A stretch of 34,497 nucleotides of DNA from an uncultured Olsenella sp. (GTDB taxonomy: Bacteria > Actinomycetota > Coriobacteriia > Coriobacteriales > Atopobiaceae). Positions 24,907-32,503 of this stretch are shown piece after piece (positions within the stretch are counted from its first letter, which is position 1; the number at the start of each line of letters is the position of its first letter). The notes under the pieces are model-generated. The model ran no database searches, had not been told where the DNA came from, and worked only from the letters and a program-made list of their open reading frames with translations. The translations under genes and the position numbers were made by a program. The DNA lies in NCBI GenBank assembly GCA_900316105.1, contig ONBR01000027.1, positions 1-34,497 on the forward strand, in the 5' to 3' direction.

Positions 24907-26211
24907 CTACGGACGCTCGGACTTTCGCTTGGGGAGGCGGTCGTAGACGGGCAGGACGTCCAGGGTGGCAAAGTAGTCCGCCGGCGTCTCGGCACGACGG
25001 ATGAGCCTGACGGACCCGTCCTCCTGCAAGAGGAGCTCGGCCGAGCGCAGGCGGCCGTTGTAGTTGTAACCCATGGAGTGTCCGTGGGCGCCCGTGTCAT
25101 GGATGAAGAGAAGGTCGCCCACCTGGACCTCGGGCAGGGCGCGGTCGTCGGCCAGGCGGTCGGAGTTCTCGCAGAGCATGCCCACCACGTCGTAGAGGTG
25201 GTCGCAGGGCCGGTCCTCCTTGCCCATGACCGTGATGTGGTGGTAGGCGCCATAGAGCATGGGACGCATGAGGTTGGCCGCGCAGGCGTCCACGCCCAGG
25301 TAGTGGTGGTAGGTGTCCTTGGTGTGGATGACGCGGGTGACCAGGGCGCCGTAGGGCCCCATCATGAAGCGGCCCAGCTCGGTGGCGATGGCAACATCGC
25401 CCATGCCAGCGGGCACCAGAATCTCCTCGTAGGCCTGGCGGACGCCCTCGCCGATCAGGGTGATGTCGTTGTCCTCGTCCTCGGGTTTGTAGGAGATGCC
25501 CACGCCGCCCGAGAGGTTGACCAGGCTCACGTCCACACCCACCTCGCGCTCGATACGGACGGCCATGGCAAAGAGGGTCCTGGCCAGGGTGGGATAGTAG
25601 TCGTTGGAAAGGGTGTTGGAGGCCAGGAGGGCATGGACGCCTATGTGCTCCACGCCCAGGTCCCTGAGCTGGCGGGCGGCCTCGAGCATCTGGGGCTCGG
25701 TCAGGCCGAACTTCGCCCCCTCGGGCGAGCCAAAGATCCCATTGGCAAAGGCAAAGTCGCCGCCAGGGTTGAAGCGAAGGCTCACGGTGTCAGGCAGGTC
25801 AACGCCCGCGCGCTCGCAGGCGGACGCCAGGGCAGGGATGTGCGTGATGTCGTCCAGGTTGATCGTGGCACCCAGGCGCAAGGCGTGCTCGAACTCCCCC
25901 GCCGGTGTGTCGTTGGAGGAGAACATGATGTCGTCCCCGCTCATGCCCATGGCCTCCACCAGGAGGAGTTCCGTCTCGGAGGAGCAGTCCACGCCGGCGC
26001 CGTACTCGCGCAGGATGTCGATGAGGGCGGGATTGGGCGTGGCCTTGACGGCAAAGTACTCCTTGAAGCCAGGATTCCAGGCAAAGGCATCCACCAGGCG
26101 CTGGGCGTTGGCACGGATGCCCGCCTCGTCGTAGATGTAGAAGGGAGTGGGATACTGGGCCGCTATGGACTCCAGCACGGATGCGCTCGCAAAGGGACGC
26201 TTTGTAGACAA
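24907..26211 (-). CDS. lysA: diaminopimelate decarboxylase
   Basis: 434 residues. The start is TTG 26211 with AAAGGATTT upstream; no ATG or GTG fits as well. PLP fold-type III enzyme making L-lysine from meso-diaminopimelate. The PLP Lys is in YFAVKATPNP. GVDCSSETEL, LRFNPGG, NLSGGVGISY and ELGRFMMGPYG (phosphate and substrate loops) are in order, and MLCENSD carries the Cys-Glu pair of the second subunit's active site. DTGAHGHSMGYNYNG follows near the end. It is the first gene after the lysine riboswitch. The use of a TTG start directly after a regulatory leader may hold translation low. Confidence 0.94.
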   Translation of the reverse strand: MSTKRPFASASVLESIAAQYPTPFYIYDEAGIRANAQRLVDAFAWNPGFKEYFAVKATPNPALIDILREYGAGVDCSSETELLLVEAMGMSGDDIMFSSNDTPAGEFEHALRLGATINLDDITHIPALASACERAGVDLPDTVSLRFNPGGDFAFANGIFGSPEGAKFGLTEPQMLEAARQLRDLGVEHIGVHALLASNTLSNDYYPTLARTLFAMAVRIEREVGVDVSLVNLSGGVGISYKPEDEDNDITLIGEGVRQAYEEILVPAGMGDVAIATELGRFMMGPYGALVTRVIHTKDTYHHYLGVDACAANLMRPMLYGAYHHITVMGKEDRPCDHLYDVVGMLCENSDRLADDRALPEVQVGDLLFIHDTGAHGHSMGYNYNGRLRSAELLLQEDGSVRLIRRAETPADYFATLDVLPVYDRLPKRKSERP

Positions 26212-26274
26212 GGTAAATCCTTTCGTCCTTGCCGGGCTGAGCCTGCGGCAGGACGCCGGGATAGCTCAACCACG

Positions 26275-26425
26275 GATACTTCCGTAGACAGTCCTGGAGG
26301 TATTCCCCCCAGACCCACCGCAGGGCCACGCCTGGCGTCTGCGATTCGGCGGATTTGGCCTCCCCGCGGGGTCAATGCCTGCCGGCTCGCCCGAGGATCA
26401 TCGCTTCCGCGCCTCTATCTGAGGG
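26275..26425 (-). promoter_or_regulatory. lysine riboswitch (L box) upstream of lysA
   Basis: Read on the minus strand, the region has the conserved L-box elements in order: AGATAGAGGCGCG at the 5' side (26408-26420), GGGGAGG and CGCCGAATCGCA in the middle, GGTCTGGGG, and ACTGTC (26287-26292) near the 3' side of P1. These match the known lysC-type aptamer (AGATAGAGGTGCG, CGCCGAAGCA, CTGTC). The following 60 bases up to the TTG start can form a GTCCTGCCG/CGGCAAGGAC hairpin just before AAAGGA. No terminator with a U-run is visible, so control may be at translation. Regulon: lysA-dapA-dapB-dapH. Confidence 0.85.
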
Positions 26426-26428
26426 CAA

Positions 26429-26467
26429 GTGTAACACGTGGACAAAGTCTTAACTGCCGTGTTACAC
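26429..26467. promoter_or_regulatory. paired GTGTAACAC sites between lysA leader and M20 gene
   Basis: Perfect 10-bp inverted repeat GTGTAACACG (26429-26438) and CGTGTTACAC (26458-26467). Each arm is itself a 9-bp palindrome, and their centres are 30 bp apart, about three helical turns. It lies between the lysine riboswitch start and the M20 gene, so a dimeric repressor could block both directions. The regulator is not identified. Confidence 0.5.
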
Positions 26468-26552
26468 GATGGACTTCTTTTCCCACTGGCGGGCGGACGA
26501 GCGCCTCGCTCGGATAGAATGCGCTTGGAAAAGACGAGAGAGGAGCTGGCCC

Positions 26553-27722
26553 ATGGACAGGCAGGTAAACGAAGAGCTGCTGAGACATTTCCGGCGCGAC
26601 CTCCACCAGATACCCGAGCTGGACTTTGACCTGCCGCAGACCCTGGTCTACGTGAGGCGCGAGCTGGAGGCGGCAGCCGAGGAGCTGCGAGCAAATGCCC
26701 AGGAAAAGGGTGTCAACGCCGAGGTCCGTGTCTTCTCTCCCAGCAGGTCTGCCCTCTGCCTGCACGTGGACCTTGGCACACCGCACACCACGGCCTTCCG
26801 CTCCGATATGGACGCCCTTCCCGTGACGGAGAAGACGGGCGTCCCCTATGCCTCGACTCACGAGGGACGGATGCACGCCTGCGGCCACGACGGCCACATG
26901 GCCATGGTCCTGGGCCTGGCGTGGTGGCTGGCGGGGCACGTGGACGAGCTCAGGCGGTCGGTCCTTTTGGTCTTTCAGCCTGCGGAGGAGACGACGGGCG
27001 GGGCAAAGGTGGTCTGCCAGTCCGGAGTATTCGATGAGCTGGGCGTGGATAGGATCTATGGCTTTCACCTCTGGCCCGACCTGCCCAAGGGACAGGTGGC
27101 AGGGCGCGCCGGCGCGCTCCTGGCCGCCTCGAACGAGATTACGGTAAGGGTCCACGGCCGCGCCTCCCACATCGCGAAGGCCTCGGACGGGGCCGATGCC
27201 CTGGAGGCCACCTGCGATTACCTGGGCCGCGCCTATGCCTACGCCGATGCGAGACGACGGGAGGAGGCCTTCCTCCTCAAGTTCGGCCACATGCAGGCGG
27301 GCCAGGTGCGCAACCAGATTGCTGCGGAGGCAGTGCTGGAGGGGTCGCTGCGCACCTTCTCGGTGGCCATGGGCAAGCGTGCCCGCGCCGAGCTGGCAGA
27401 GCTGGCAAGAACGACCGCGGCGGACCACGGATGTACGGCGGATGTCGTCTACTCCGAGGGCTACCCACCCGTGGTCAACGACCAGGGGCTCTTCGAGGCC
27501 TCGACGGCATGGCTTCGTGCTGGCGGCATCCAGGTGGACGAGGTGGCCGAGCCGCTCCTGATTTCCGAGGATTTTGCCTGGTACCAGCAGTGGCTGCCCG
27601 GTGACTTCATGCTCCTGGGCACGGGGACGGGCATCCCCCTCCACGCAGACCGCTTCGACTTCGACGAGGCCGTCCTCATGCAGGGCCTAGCAGTCTACCG
27701 GCGCCTGGCGATCATGGAGTAG
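26553..27722 (+). CDS. M20 family amidohydrolase, possible N-acetyl-diaminopimelate deacetylase
   Basis: 389 residues from ATG 26553 (GAGGAG site 8 bases upstream). Binuclear-metal hydrolase: RRDLHQIPELDF start, AFRSDMDALPV (first metal Asp), HACGHDGHMAM (metal His), FQPAEETTGGAKV (Glu catalytic and metal), GFHLWPDLPKGQ, and HIAKASDGADALEA in the lid domain. SEDFAWY with a C-terminal LHADRFDFDEAVL His completes the set. These are the I/II/III motifs of HipO/DapL/AbgB-type deacylases. Being next to dapH-containing lysine genes it may be DapL, removing the acetyl group. A general N-acyl amino acid hydrolase is the alternative. It is followed by a 7-bp GGAGTAG/CTACTCC hairpin that includes its stop codon. 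Confidence 0.8.
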   Translation: MDRQVNEELLRHFRRDLHQIPELDFDLPQTLVYVRRELEAAAEELRANAQEKGVNAEVRVFSPSRSALCLHVDLGTPHTTAFRSDMDALPVTEKTGVPYASTHEGRMHACGHDGHMAMVLGLAWWLAGHVDELRRSVLLVFQPAEETTGGAKVVCQSGVFDELGVDRIYGFHLWPDLPKGQVAGRAGALLAASNEITVRVHGRASHIAKASDGADALEATCDYLGRAYAYADARRREEAFLLKFGHMQAGQVRNQIAAEAVLEGSLRTFSVAMGKRARAELAELARTTAADHGCTADVVYSEGYPPVVNDQGLFEASTAWLRAGGIQVDEVAEPLLISEDFAWYQQWLPGDFMLLGTGTGIPLHADRFDFDEAVLMQGLAVYRRLAIME

Positions 27723-27779
27723 CTAGGGAGCCTACTCCGCTGTCACCAAGGACGACGACCGGAGAGCCGTCATTACGTT

Positions 27780-28043
27780 TTGGTGGATTGGTTTTCGTTG
27801 GTCTTTCGTCGTAACGTGTGTAATTATCGTTGTGCTTTCGTCGCATTATCTGAATTTATCGTTGTCCAATCGTTGCGAAAACACAACGGTAGTGCCCCTG
27901 GCGGTAGCTACAGTCGCTCGGAGCTCTCCGGCCTACTCGGCGAATCGAAGGACATCACTATCAAAATCCTGAACAGCTTGATTGAGAAAGGCCTGGTCGA
28001 ACGCAGGGGAACTGGGCGACCCACACGATATCAGAGAAAATAG
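27780..28043 (+). pseudogene. possible remnant encoding a winged helix
   Basis: Open frame of 87 codons with no ribosome site and no convincing start. Its last 45 residues (YSRSELSGLLGESKDITIKI... ending RRGTGRPTRYQRK) look like the winged helix that ends AlbA_2/ATP-binding regulators. The first half overlaps a 32-bp degenerate tandem repeat whose period is not a multiple of three, so it is unlikely to be protein-coding. I read it as the 3' remnant of a lost regulator gene. A short genuine HTH protein starting inside is possible. Confidence 0.35.
27795..27890 (+). repeat. TCGTYG motif array, 32-bp period
   Basis: TCGTTG or TCGTCG at 27795, 27806, 27827, 27838, 27859 and 27870, i.e. intervals 11, 21, 11, 21, 11. 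This makes three degenerate 32-bp tandem copies, each with two motifs one helical turn apart. The region is A+T-richer than its surroundings. Confidence 0.6.
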
Positions 28044-28092
28044 CAGGATCGTTATCGGGCGTCGTCCAATTCGCATAGGGGAGCTAATCCGC

Positions 28093-29232
28093 CTATCGCA
28101 GGCTGTCCACGAAGGACGCCAGACGGTCGAGGCCCGCACGGAGCTTGTCCTCGCTCGTGGCATAGCTGATGCGGACGTGTCCCTCTCCGCCAAAGAAGAC
28201 ACCCGGCACCAGGGCCACACCAGACTCGGTGATGGCACGCTCGCAGTACTCCTCGCTGGAGAGGCCAAACTCGCTCACATCCGGAAAGGCATAGAAGGCA
28301 CCCTCGGGCTCCACCACGGAAAGGCCCATCTCGCCCAGGCGCCCCAGGGTCAGGTCCCTGCGCGCCCGGTAGGACTCCCTCATGGCGGAGACGTCCGTGG
28401 TCAGGGCCTCCACGGCGGCGTCCTGGGTAAAGGCCACCACGCAGGAGACGGCAAACTGATGGACCTTGGCAATCTGGGCAACGAGTTGGGCATCTGCCGC
28501 CAGCCAGCCCAGACGCCATCCAGTCATGGCATAGGGCTTGGAGAAGGAGTTGACCACGATGGTCCTGTCTCGAAGCTCTGGGTGCAGGCGGGCAAAGCCC
28601 TGGTAGTCGTCCTGGTAGACCAGCTGGTCGTAGACGTCGTCGCAGATCACGTAGAAGTCATGTTCGGCTGCCAGGCGCGCCACAGCATCCAGGCTCTGCC
28701 GGGTCAGGACGCAACCCGTGGGATTGTTGGGCGAGCAAATCACGATGGCCTTGGTCTTCTTGCTGACGCAGGCTGCCAGGGCTTCGGGGTCGATCTGATA
28801 GCTGGCAGGCGCCGTGTCCAGGGACACCACGGTTCCCCGGCAGAGCTCCACGATGGAGTCGTACAGGAGGAAGGCCGGCTTTGGGATGATGACCTCGTCG
28901 CCAGGGTTCAGGAGGGTCGTCAGAGTGGAGTAGAGAGCCTCGGTCGCCCCGTTGGTCACGATGACCTCGTCGGCGGCATAGGAGAGGCCGCGCTCCCCCA
29001 TCGTGTGCGCGATGGCCTCGCGCAAGGCGGGATAGCCGTTGTTGGGCGGGTAGTGGGTCTTTCCCGCCTCCAGGCTGGCGGGCACCTGGGCTCGGATGTT
29101 CGCGGGGGTCTCCTCGCCCGGCTCCCCCAGGGTAAGCGAGATGCAGCCAGGCGTACGCGCCGCCAGGTTCGAGAAGCGACGGATGCCCGAGGGCTTGAGG
29201 GCCTGAGCTGCGGTATTGAGTGAGAGGGGCAT
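28093..29232 (-). CDS. class I/II aminotransferase, possible N-acetyl-diaminopimelate aminotransferase
   Basis: 379 residues from ATG 29232 (GGAGGTCCC site). PLP fold-type I enzyme: LGEPGEETPANI, THYPPNNGYPALREAIA, NGATEALYSTLTTLLNPGDEVIIP, CSPNNPTGCVL, CDDVYDQLVY (PLP Asp) and the Schiff-base Lys in NSFSKPYAMTGWRLGW. HVRISYATSEDKL supplies the C-terminal carboxylate-binding Arg. The nearest resemblance is to the PatA/AspC-like group, which includes the N-acetyl-LL-diaminopimelate aminotransferase of Firmicutes. With DapH and an M20 deacylase nearby, that role would complete the branch. Aspartate aminotransferase is an equally allowed activity. A hairpin at 29254-29278 precedes it. Confidence 0.85.
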   Translation of the reverse strand: MPLSLNTAAQALKPSGIRRFSNLAARTPGCISLTLGEPGEETPANIRAQVPASLEAGKTHYPPNNGYPALREAIAHTMGERGLSYAADEVIVTNGATEALYSTLTTLLNPGDEVIIPKPAFLLYDSIVELCRGTVVSLDTAPASYQIDPEALAACVSKKTKAIVICSPNNPTGCVLTRQSLDAVARLAAEHDFYVICDDVYDQLVYQDDYQGFARLHPELRDRTIVVNSFSKPYAMTGWRLGWLAADAQLVAQIAKVHQFAVSCVVAFTQDAAVEALTTDVSAMRESYRARRDLTLGRLGEMGLSVVEPEGAFYAFPDVSEFGLSSEEYCERAITESGVALVPGVFFGGEGHVRISYATSEDKLRAGLDRLASFVDSLR

Positions 29233-29253
29233 GGGACCTCCAAGAAAGGAAAG

Positions 29254-29278
29254 AGGCCCGACGCATCACGCCGGGCCT
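29254..29278 (-). promoter_or_regulatory. leader hairpin before the aminotransferase
   Basis: AGGCCCG/CGGGCCT stem with an 11-base loop, followed on the minus strand by CTTTCCTTTCTT and then the ribosome site. It resembles a weak attenuator. A TATACT box (29312-29317) lies 34 bases upstream, and ATG (29305-29307) opens a 13-codon frame whose TGA falls in the hairpin. That peptide has single Lys, Trp and His codons and is not rich in any one amino acid, so attenuation by translation is doubtful. Confidence 0.35.
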
Positions 29279-29345
29279 CCGAAAGCATGTGACCAAGTCT
29301 TGCGCATGGCCAGTATAGGGGACGACCGTTGCCGCACTGTAAATC

Positions 29346-29400
29346 GCCAAAAGGAGTATCCATAAGGGAGTACCCCTTATAAGGGAGTACCCCTTTTGGC
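29346..29400 (-). terminator. hairpin with tandem 17-bp repeats after thiZ
   Basis: Outer arms GCCAAAAGGAGTA (29346-29358) and TACCCCTTTTGGC (29388-29400), one mismatch. Inside are two exact tandem copies of ATAAGGGAGTACCCCTT (29362-29378, 29379-29395), each nearly palindromic. It begins at the thiZ stop codon. It can work as the end of the thi operon, although the only T-tract is GATTT, and the repeats also fit an operator. Confidence 0.5.
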
Positions 29401-30200
29401 TACAGGCCCAGGAGGCGCAGGACCTCTTTCTTTGTCTCCAGGAACTCGTCGGTCAGGGCGAATTCCGCCGCCGAGACGCCCTCGCCCGGCCGCGGAACTT
29501 CGATCAGGCCCGCGACGGTGGAGGGGACGCCCGCCGTGGGATTGCCCTCCAGGACATAGATGCGGTGGGCCATGGTGACGGCCTCGTCCACGTCGTGGGT
29601 GATTGCCAGGGTAGCCATACCCAGGTCGTGAGCCATGTCGCAGTACCAGCTGCGCATGTCCACGCGGGTCAGGGCGTCCAGGGCGCTGAAGGGCTCGTCC
29701 AAGAGGACCACGTCCTTGCCCATCAGGTGGGTGCGCAGGAAGGCGGCGCGCTGGCGCATGCCACCCGAAAGCTCGCTGGGCCAGCTCTCCTCCGTACCCG
29801 CCAGGCCAAAGCGCTCAAAGAGGGGCTCGGCCTTCTTGCGGGCCTCGGCCTTGTCCATCCCGCCGAGAACCAGGGGCAGGCAGACGTTGTCGATGATCCT
29901 CTTGCTGGGGATGAGCAGATCCTTCTGGAGCATGTAGGAGACGTTGCCGGGCTGGCCGGTCACGTCCTGGCCCCGCAGGAGGACCTGACCCTTGAGAGGC
30001 TGGGTCAGGCCCGAGAGGGCATGGAGGATGGTCGTCTTTCCGCAGCCGGAGCGACCGACCAGGCAGACGACCTCTCCCGAACCGACGGTCAGGCTGATGT
30101 CCTGAGCCACGATATGGATGCCGCCATCCCAGGAGAGGGTCAGGTCCCTGGCCTCCAGAAGGGGCTGTGCGCCGCTCGTGCTGCTAGTCTGAGCTTCCAC
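29400..30200 (-). CDS. thiZ: ABC transporter ATPase, thiamine-precursor uptake
   Basis: 266 residues from GTG 30200, which overlaps the thiY stop (TAGTG) with GGAG 5 bases upstream. Walker A GRSGCGKTT, signature ELSGGMRQRAAFLR, Walker B DVVLLDEPFSALD and the switch His in ITHDVDEAV. It belongs to the SsuB/TauB/ThiZ nitrate-taurine-HMP subfamily. Its place under a TPP riboswitch with a ThiY-like lipoprotein assigns it to pyrimidine precursor uptake. It is the last gene of the operon. Confidence 0.85.
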   Translation of the reverse strand: MEAQTSSTSGAQPLLEARDLTLSWDGGIHIVAQDISLTVGSGEVVCLVGRSGCGKTTILHALSGLTQPLKGQVLLRGQDVTGQPGNVSYMLQKDLLIPSKRIIDNVCLPLVLGGMDKAEARKKAEPLFERFGLAGTEESWPSELSGGMRQRAAFLRTHLMGKDVVLLDEPFSALDALTRVDMRSWYCDMAHDLGMATLAITHDVDEAVTMAHRIYVLEGNPTAGVPSTVAGLIEVPRPGEGVSAAEFALTDEFLETKKEVLRLLGL

Positions 30201-31246
30201 TACTGCTCCAGATAATCCATGGTCCAGCCGGCGTTGACGTCGATCTCATTCTCGACCAGCTTGTTGTCGTTGAGCCACTTGTAGTAACGGGCCCAGCGGT
30301 CCCTGTCGATGACACCCCAGGACTTGGCGTCATTGGTGTACTGGCCGGCCAGGTACTCGGCAGACTTGCGCACCAGATTTGCATCCAGCTCGGGAACCTC
30401 CTTGCAGAGGATGTCCGCCGCATCGGCAGGGTTGTCGATGGCGTACTGGTAACCCTTCTTTGCGGCGCGCAGGAAGGCCTTTGCCACGTCGGGACTCTGC
30501 TTGAGGAAGTCGGAGTTGGCGGCGATGACCGGGGTATAGAAGTCGAAGACGTCGTCCATGGAGATGAAGGAGAAGTAATTCACAGAGTAGTTCTGGACGG
30601 CGGCGTTCTGCACGGCCCAACCCTCGTAGACCCAGACGGTATCGAACATGTTTGCCTTCAGGCCGCTGACCTCGTCGTCCACGGTGTAGGGGACCATCTT
30701 GATCTTTGAGTAGTCGCCGCCGTCGGCCTCGACGACCTGCTTGATGGTTGCCTGCTCAACGGGCATATCCCAAGTGGCATAGGTATGATTCTCCATGCCC
30801 TTGGCGGAGGTGATGTTGTCCTCGGCGCGGCTCATGATGCCCGAGGTGTTGTGCTGGATGATGGCGGCAACGGCTTGCAGGGGCATGCCCTGGTCGGAGG
30901 CCAGGACGTTGGCAATGTAGTCCTGGTAGGAAACGCCCATCTGGGCCTGACCGGAGCCGATCATGGACTCGGCGGTATCCTCCGCGGGCTGGACGATCTC
31001 GATGTCGATGCCCTCGTCCTTGAAGAAGCCCTTGTTCTTTGCCACGTAGATGCCGGTGTGGTTGGTGTTGGGGGTGTAGTCCAGGCAGAAGGTGATCTTC
31101 TGGGCGTCGCCAGAGTCCTTCTTTGCGCCGGCAGTAGAGCCCTGAGCGCCAGAGTTGTCATAGGAGCCGCAGCCAGCCAGAACAGCGGTGGCAGCGATGC
31201 CAGCGCCAGCGAGGAAGGAACGACGAGAGAGGTTCTTGATAGACAT
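30200..31246 (-). CDS. thiY: ThiY-like substrate-binding lipoprotein (NMT1 family)
   Basis: 348 residues from ATG 31246 (AAAGGA site). The N-terminus LSRRSFLAGAGIAATAVLAGCGS is a twin-arginine signal with a lipobox (LAGC), so the protein is anchored outside the membrane. The mature part is an NMT1/THI5-like domain: ITFCLDYTPNTNHTGIYVAKNKGFFKDEGIDIEIV, then EDTAESMIGSGQAQMGVSY, YTVDD and GWAVQNAAVQN. Such proteins bind 4-amino-5-hydroxymethyl-2-methylpyrimidine or its formylaminopyrimidine relative. The ligand is inferred from family and riboswitch. Confidence 0.88.
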   Translation of the reverse strand: MSIKNLSRRSFLAGAGIAATAVLAGCGSYDNSGAQGSTAGAKKDSGDAQKITFCLDYTPNTNHTGIYVAKNKGFFKDEGIDIEIVQPAEDTAESMIGSGQAQMGVSYQDYIANVLASDQGMPLQAVAAIIQHNTSGIMSRAEDNITSAKGMENHTYATWDMPVEQATIKQVVEADGGDYSKIKMVPYTVDDEVSGLKANMFDTVWVYEGWAVQNAAVQNYSVNYFSFISMDDVFDFYTPVIAANSDFLKQSPDVAKAFLRAAKKGYQYAIDNPADAADILCKEVPELDANLVRKSAEYLAGQYTNDAKSWGVIDRDRWARYYKWLNDNKLVENEIDVNAGWTMDYLEQ

Positions 31247-31251
31247 GGCGG

Positions 31252-32070
31252 TTATTTCCTTTCTGCCCTCTTCCAGGGCATGCAGATGCGTTGGATTGCG
31301 TCGACGACACCCATAAGGGCCAGCGACAACGCAGAGATGAGTACGATTACGGCAAACATCTTGTCGTAGGAGAAGGACTTGCGCACGCGGGTCATGTAGA
31401 CGCCCAGACCAGAGAAGCCGCCCAGCCACTCGGCCACGACCGCGCCGACGATGGCGTAGGTGGCGGAGATACGCAGACCGCTGAAGAACTGGTCCGCGGC
31501 GGCGGGAATCTTTACCTGCCAGAAGATCTGCCAGGGAGTGGCCTTCATGGTGCGCATGAGGTCGATCATGTCGGGATCGACGGACTTGAAGCCCGAGACC
31601 AGAGACACGGTGACCGGGAAGAACGTGGTCAGGATAACCAAGACCACCTTGGGCAGGAGCCCGTAACCAAACCAGAGGACCATGATGGGTGCGATGGCCA
31701 CCGTGGGGATGGTCTGCGAGATGGTGATCAGGGGGTTGAAGGCCAGGTAGAAGCCCTCGAATCGGTCCATGGTCACGGCAAACACGAAACCCAGGGCGCA
31801 TCCCAGGACCAGACCCAGCGCAGCCTCCGTAAGGGTGGCCACGGAGTGACTAGCCATGAGGGCGGCATCTGTGCCAAAGGCAGCGACCACCTGTGTGGGC
31901 GTGGGCAGGAGGAAGTTGGGGACAATACCCAAGACCACCAGGAGCTGCCAGGCCACCAGGATGGCCGCGACAGTCACAAGGGGGATGACCATGCGGCGAC
32001 GCTTTTGTCTGCTGGCTGCGCGGCGAGAGGCCTCCGTAGCCTCCGTGGCCATGTCGCCCTGGGCTGACAT
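31252..32070 (-). CDS. thiX: ABC transporter permease, thiamine-precursor uptake
   Basis: 272 residues from ATG 32070 (weak AGCAGAG site). The basic cytoplasmic N-terminus (RRAASRQKRRRM) is followed by about six membrane segments. The EAA loop appears as FKSVDPDMIDLMRTMKATPWQIFWQVKIPAAADQFFSGL, typical of SsuC/TauC/ThiX permeases. The gene starts 13 bases after the ykoF-like stop and ends 5 bases before thiY, so operon structure is clear. A downstream ATG (residue 7) is an alternative start. Confidence 0.88.
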   Translation of the reverse strand: MSAQGDMATEATEASRRAASRQKRRRMVIPLVTVAAILVAWQLLVVLGIVPNFLLPTPTQVVAAFGTDAALMASHSVATLTEAALGLVLGCALGFVFAVTMDRFEGFYLAFNPLITISQTIPTVAIAPIMVLWFGYGLLPKVVLVILTTFFPVTVSLVSGFKSVDPDMIDLMRTMKATPWQIFWQVKIPAAADQFFSGLRISATYAIVGAVVAEWLGGFSGLGVYMTRVRKSFSYDKMFAVIVLISALSLALMGVVDAIQRICMPWKRAERK

Positions 32071-32083
32071 AGTGCTCTGCTCG

Positions 32084-32422
32084 CTAGGCAACGCTCTGCT
32101 CCTTTGCCTGGAACTCGCTGTCGGTCTGGTGGTACTTGCCAATCTTGTGCTCGGTGGTCATCACGTCGCCACCGGGGCGATAGGAGACCTTTATGTAGGA
32201 GGCGCTCTCGGCGCAGCCCGCCTGGGCACCGCGCTGGATGCAGCGCTTCACCAGGTCCATGCAGGCGTCGAAGTCTCCCTCGATGGCAGTCTCGAAGGGA
32301 CCGACGTAGTAGTCCAGACCACTTGCGTCAATCTCCGCGATGACCTCATCCACGATGCGGCAGACTTCGTCGTCGGACCCCGCATTCATGGGCAGATACT
32401 GCAGGGCAACAGAACAGTTCAT
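32084..32422 (-). CDS. thiamine-binding protein (YkoF/MTH1187, DUF77 type)
   Basis: 112 residues from ATG 32422 (AAGGAG site). One ferredoxin-like domain of the thiamine-binding protein family: MNCSVALQYLPM, IDEVIAEIDASGLDYYVGPFETAIEGDFDACMDLV (here with VDEVIAEI) and YIKVSYRPGG. Such proteins bind thiamine or its pyrimidine part in the cytoplasm and are often encoded with HMP transporters. It is the first gene after the TPP riboswitch. Confidence 0.87.
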   Translation of the reverse strand: MNCSVALQYLPMNAGSDDEVCRIVDEVIAEIDASGLDYYVGPFETAIEGDFDACMDLVKRCIQRGAQAGCAESASYIKVSYRPGGDVMTTEHKIGKYHQTDSEFQAKEQSVA

Positions 32423-32445
32423 AGGCACTCCTTCCCGCGGGCGCA

Positions 32446-32484
32446 CAAAAAAAGCGCGGGCCCGCCTTCTTCGGGACCCGCGCT
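32446..32484 (-). terminator. riboswitch-controlled terminator
   Basis: On the minus strand AGCGCGGG...CCCGCGCT pair (32453-32484), followed by a run of seven T (32447-32453). It lies between the TPP aptamer and the first gene and so should be the expression platform stopping transcription when TPP is bound. Confidence 0.9.
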
Positions 32485-32503
32485 CTGTAAAGCGAGACGT
32501 GTG

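Noticed and set aside
24883..26517. Long plus-strand open frame (544 codons) opposite lysA
   Set aside because: Antisense shadow of the GC-rich lysA codons; no ribosome site and no recognisable domain.
29254..29307. Amino-acid attenuation leader peptide before the aminotransferase
   Set aside because: The 13-codon frame has no run of any regulatory amino acid; kept only as a weak leader hairpin.
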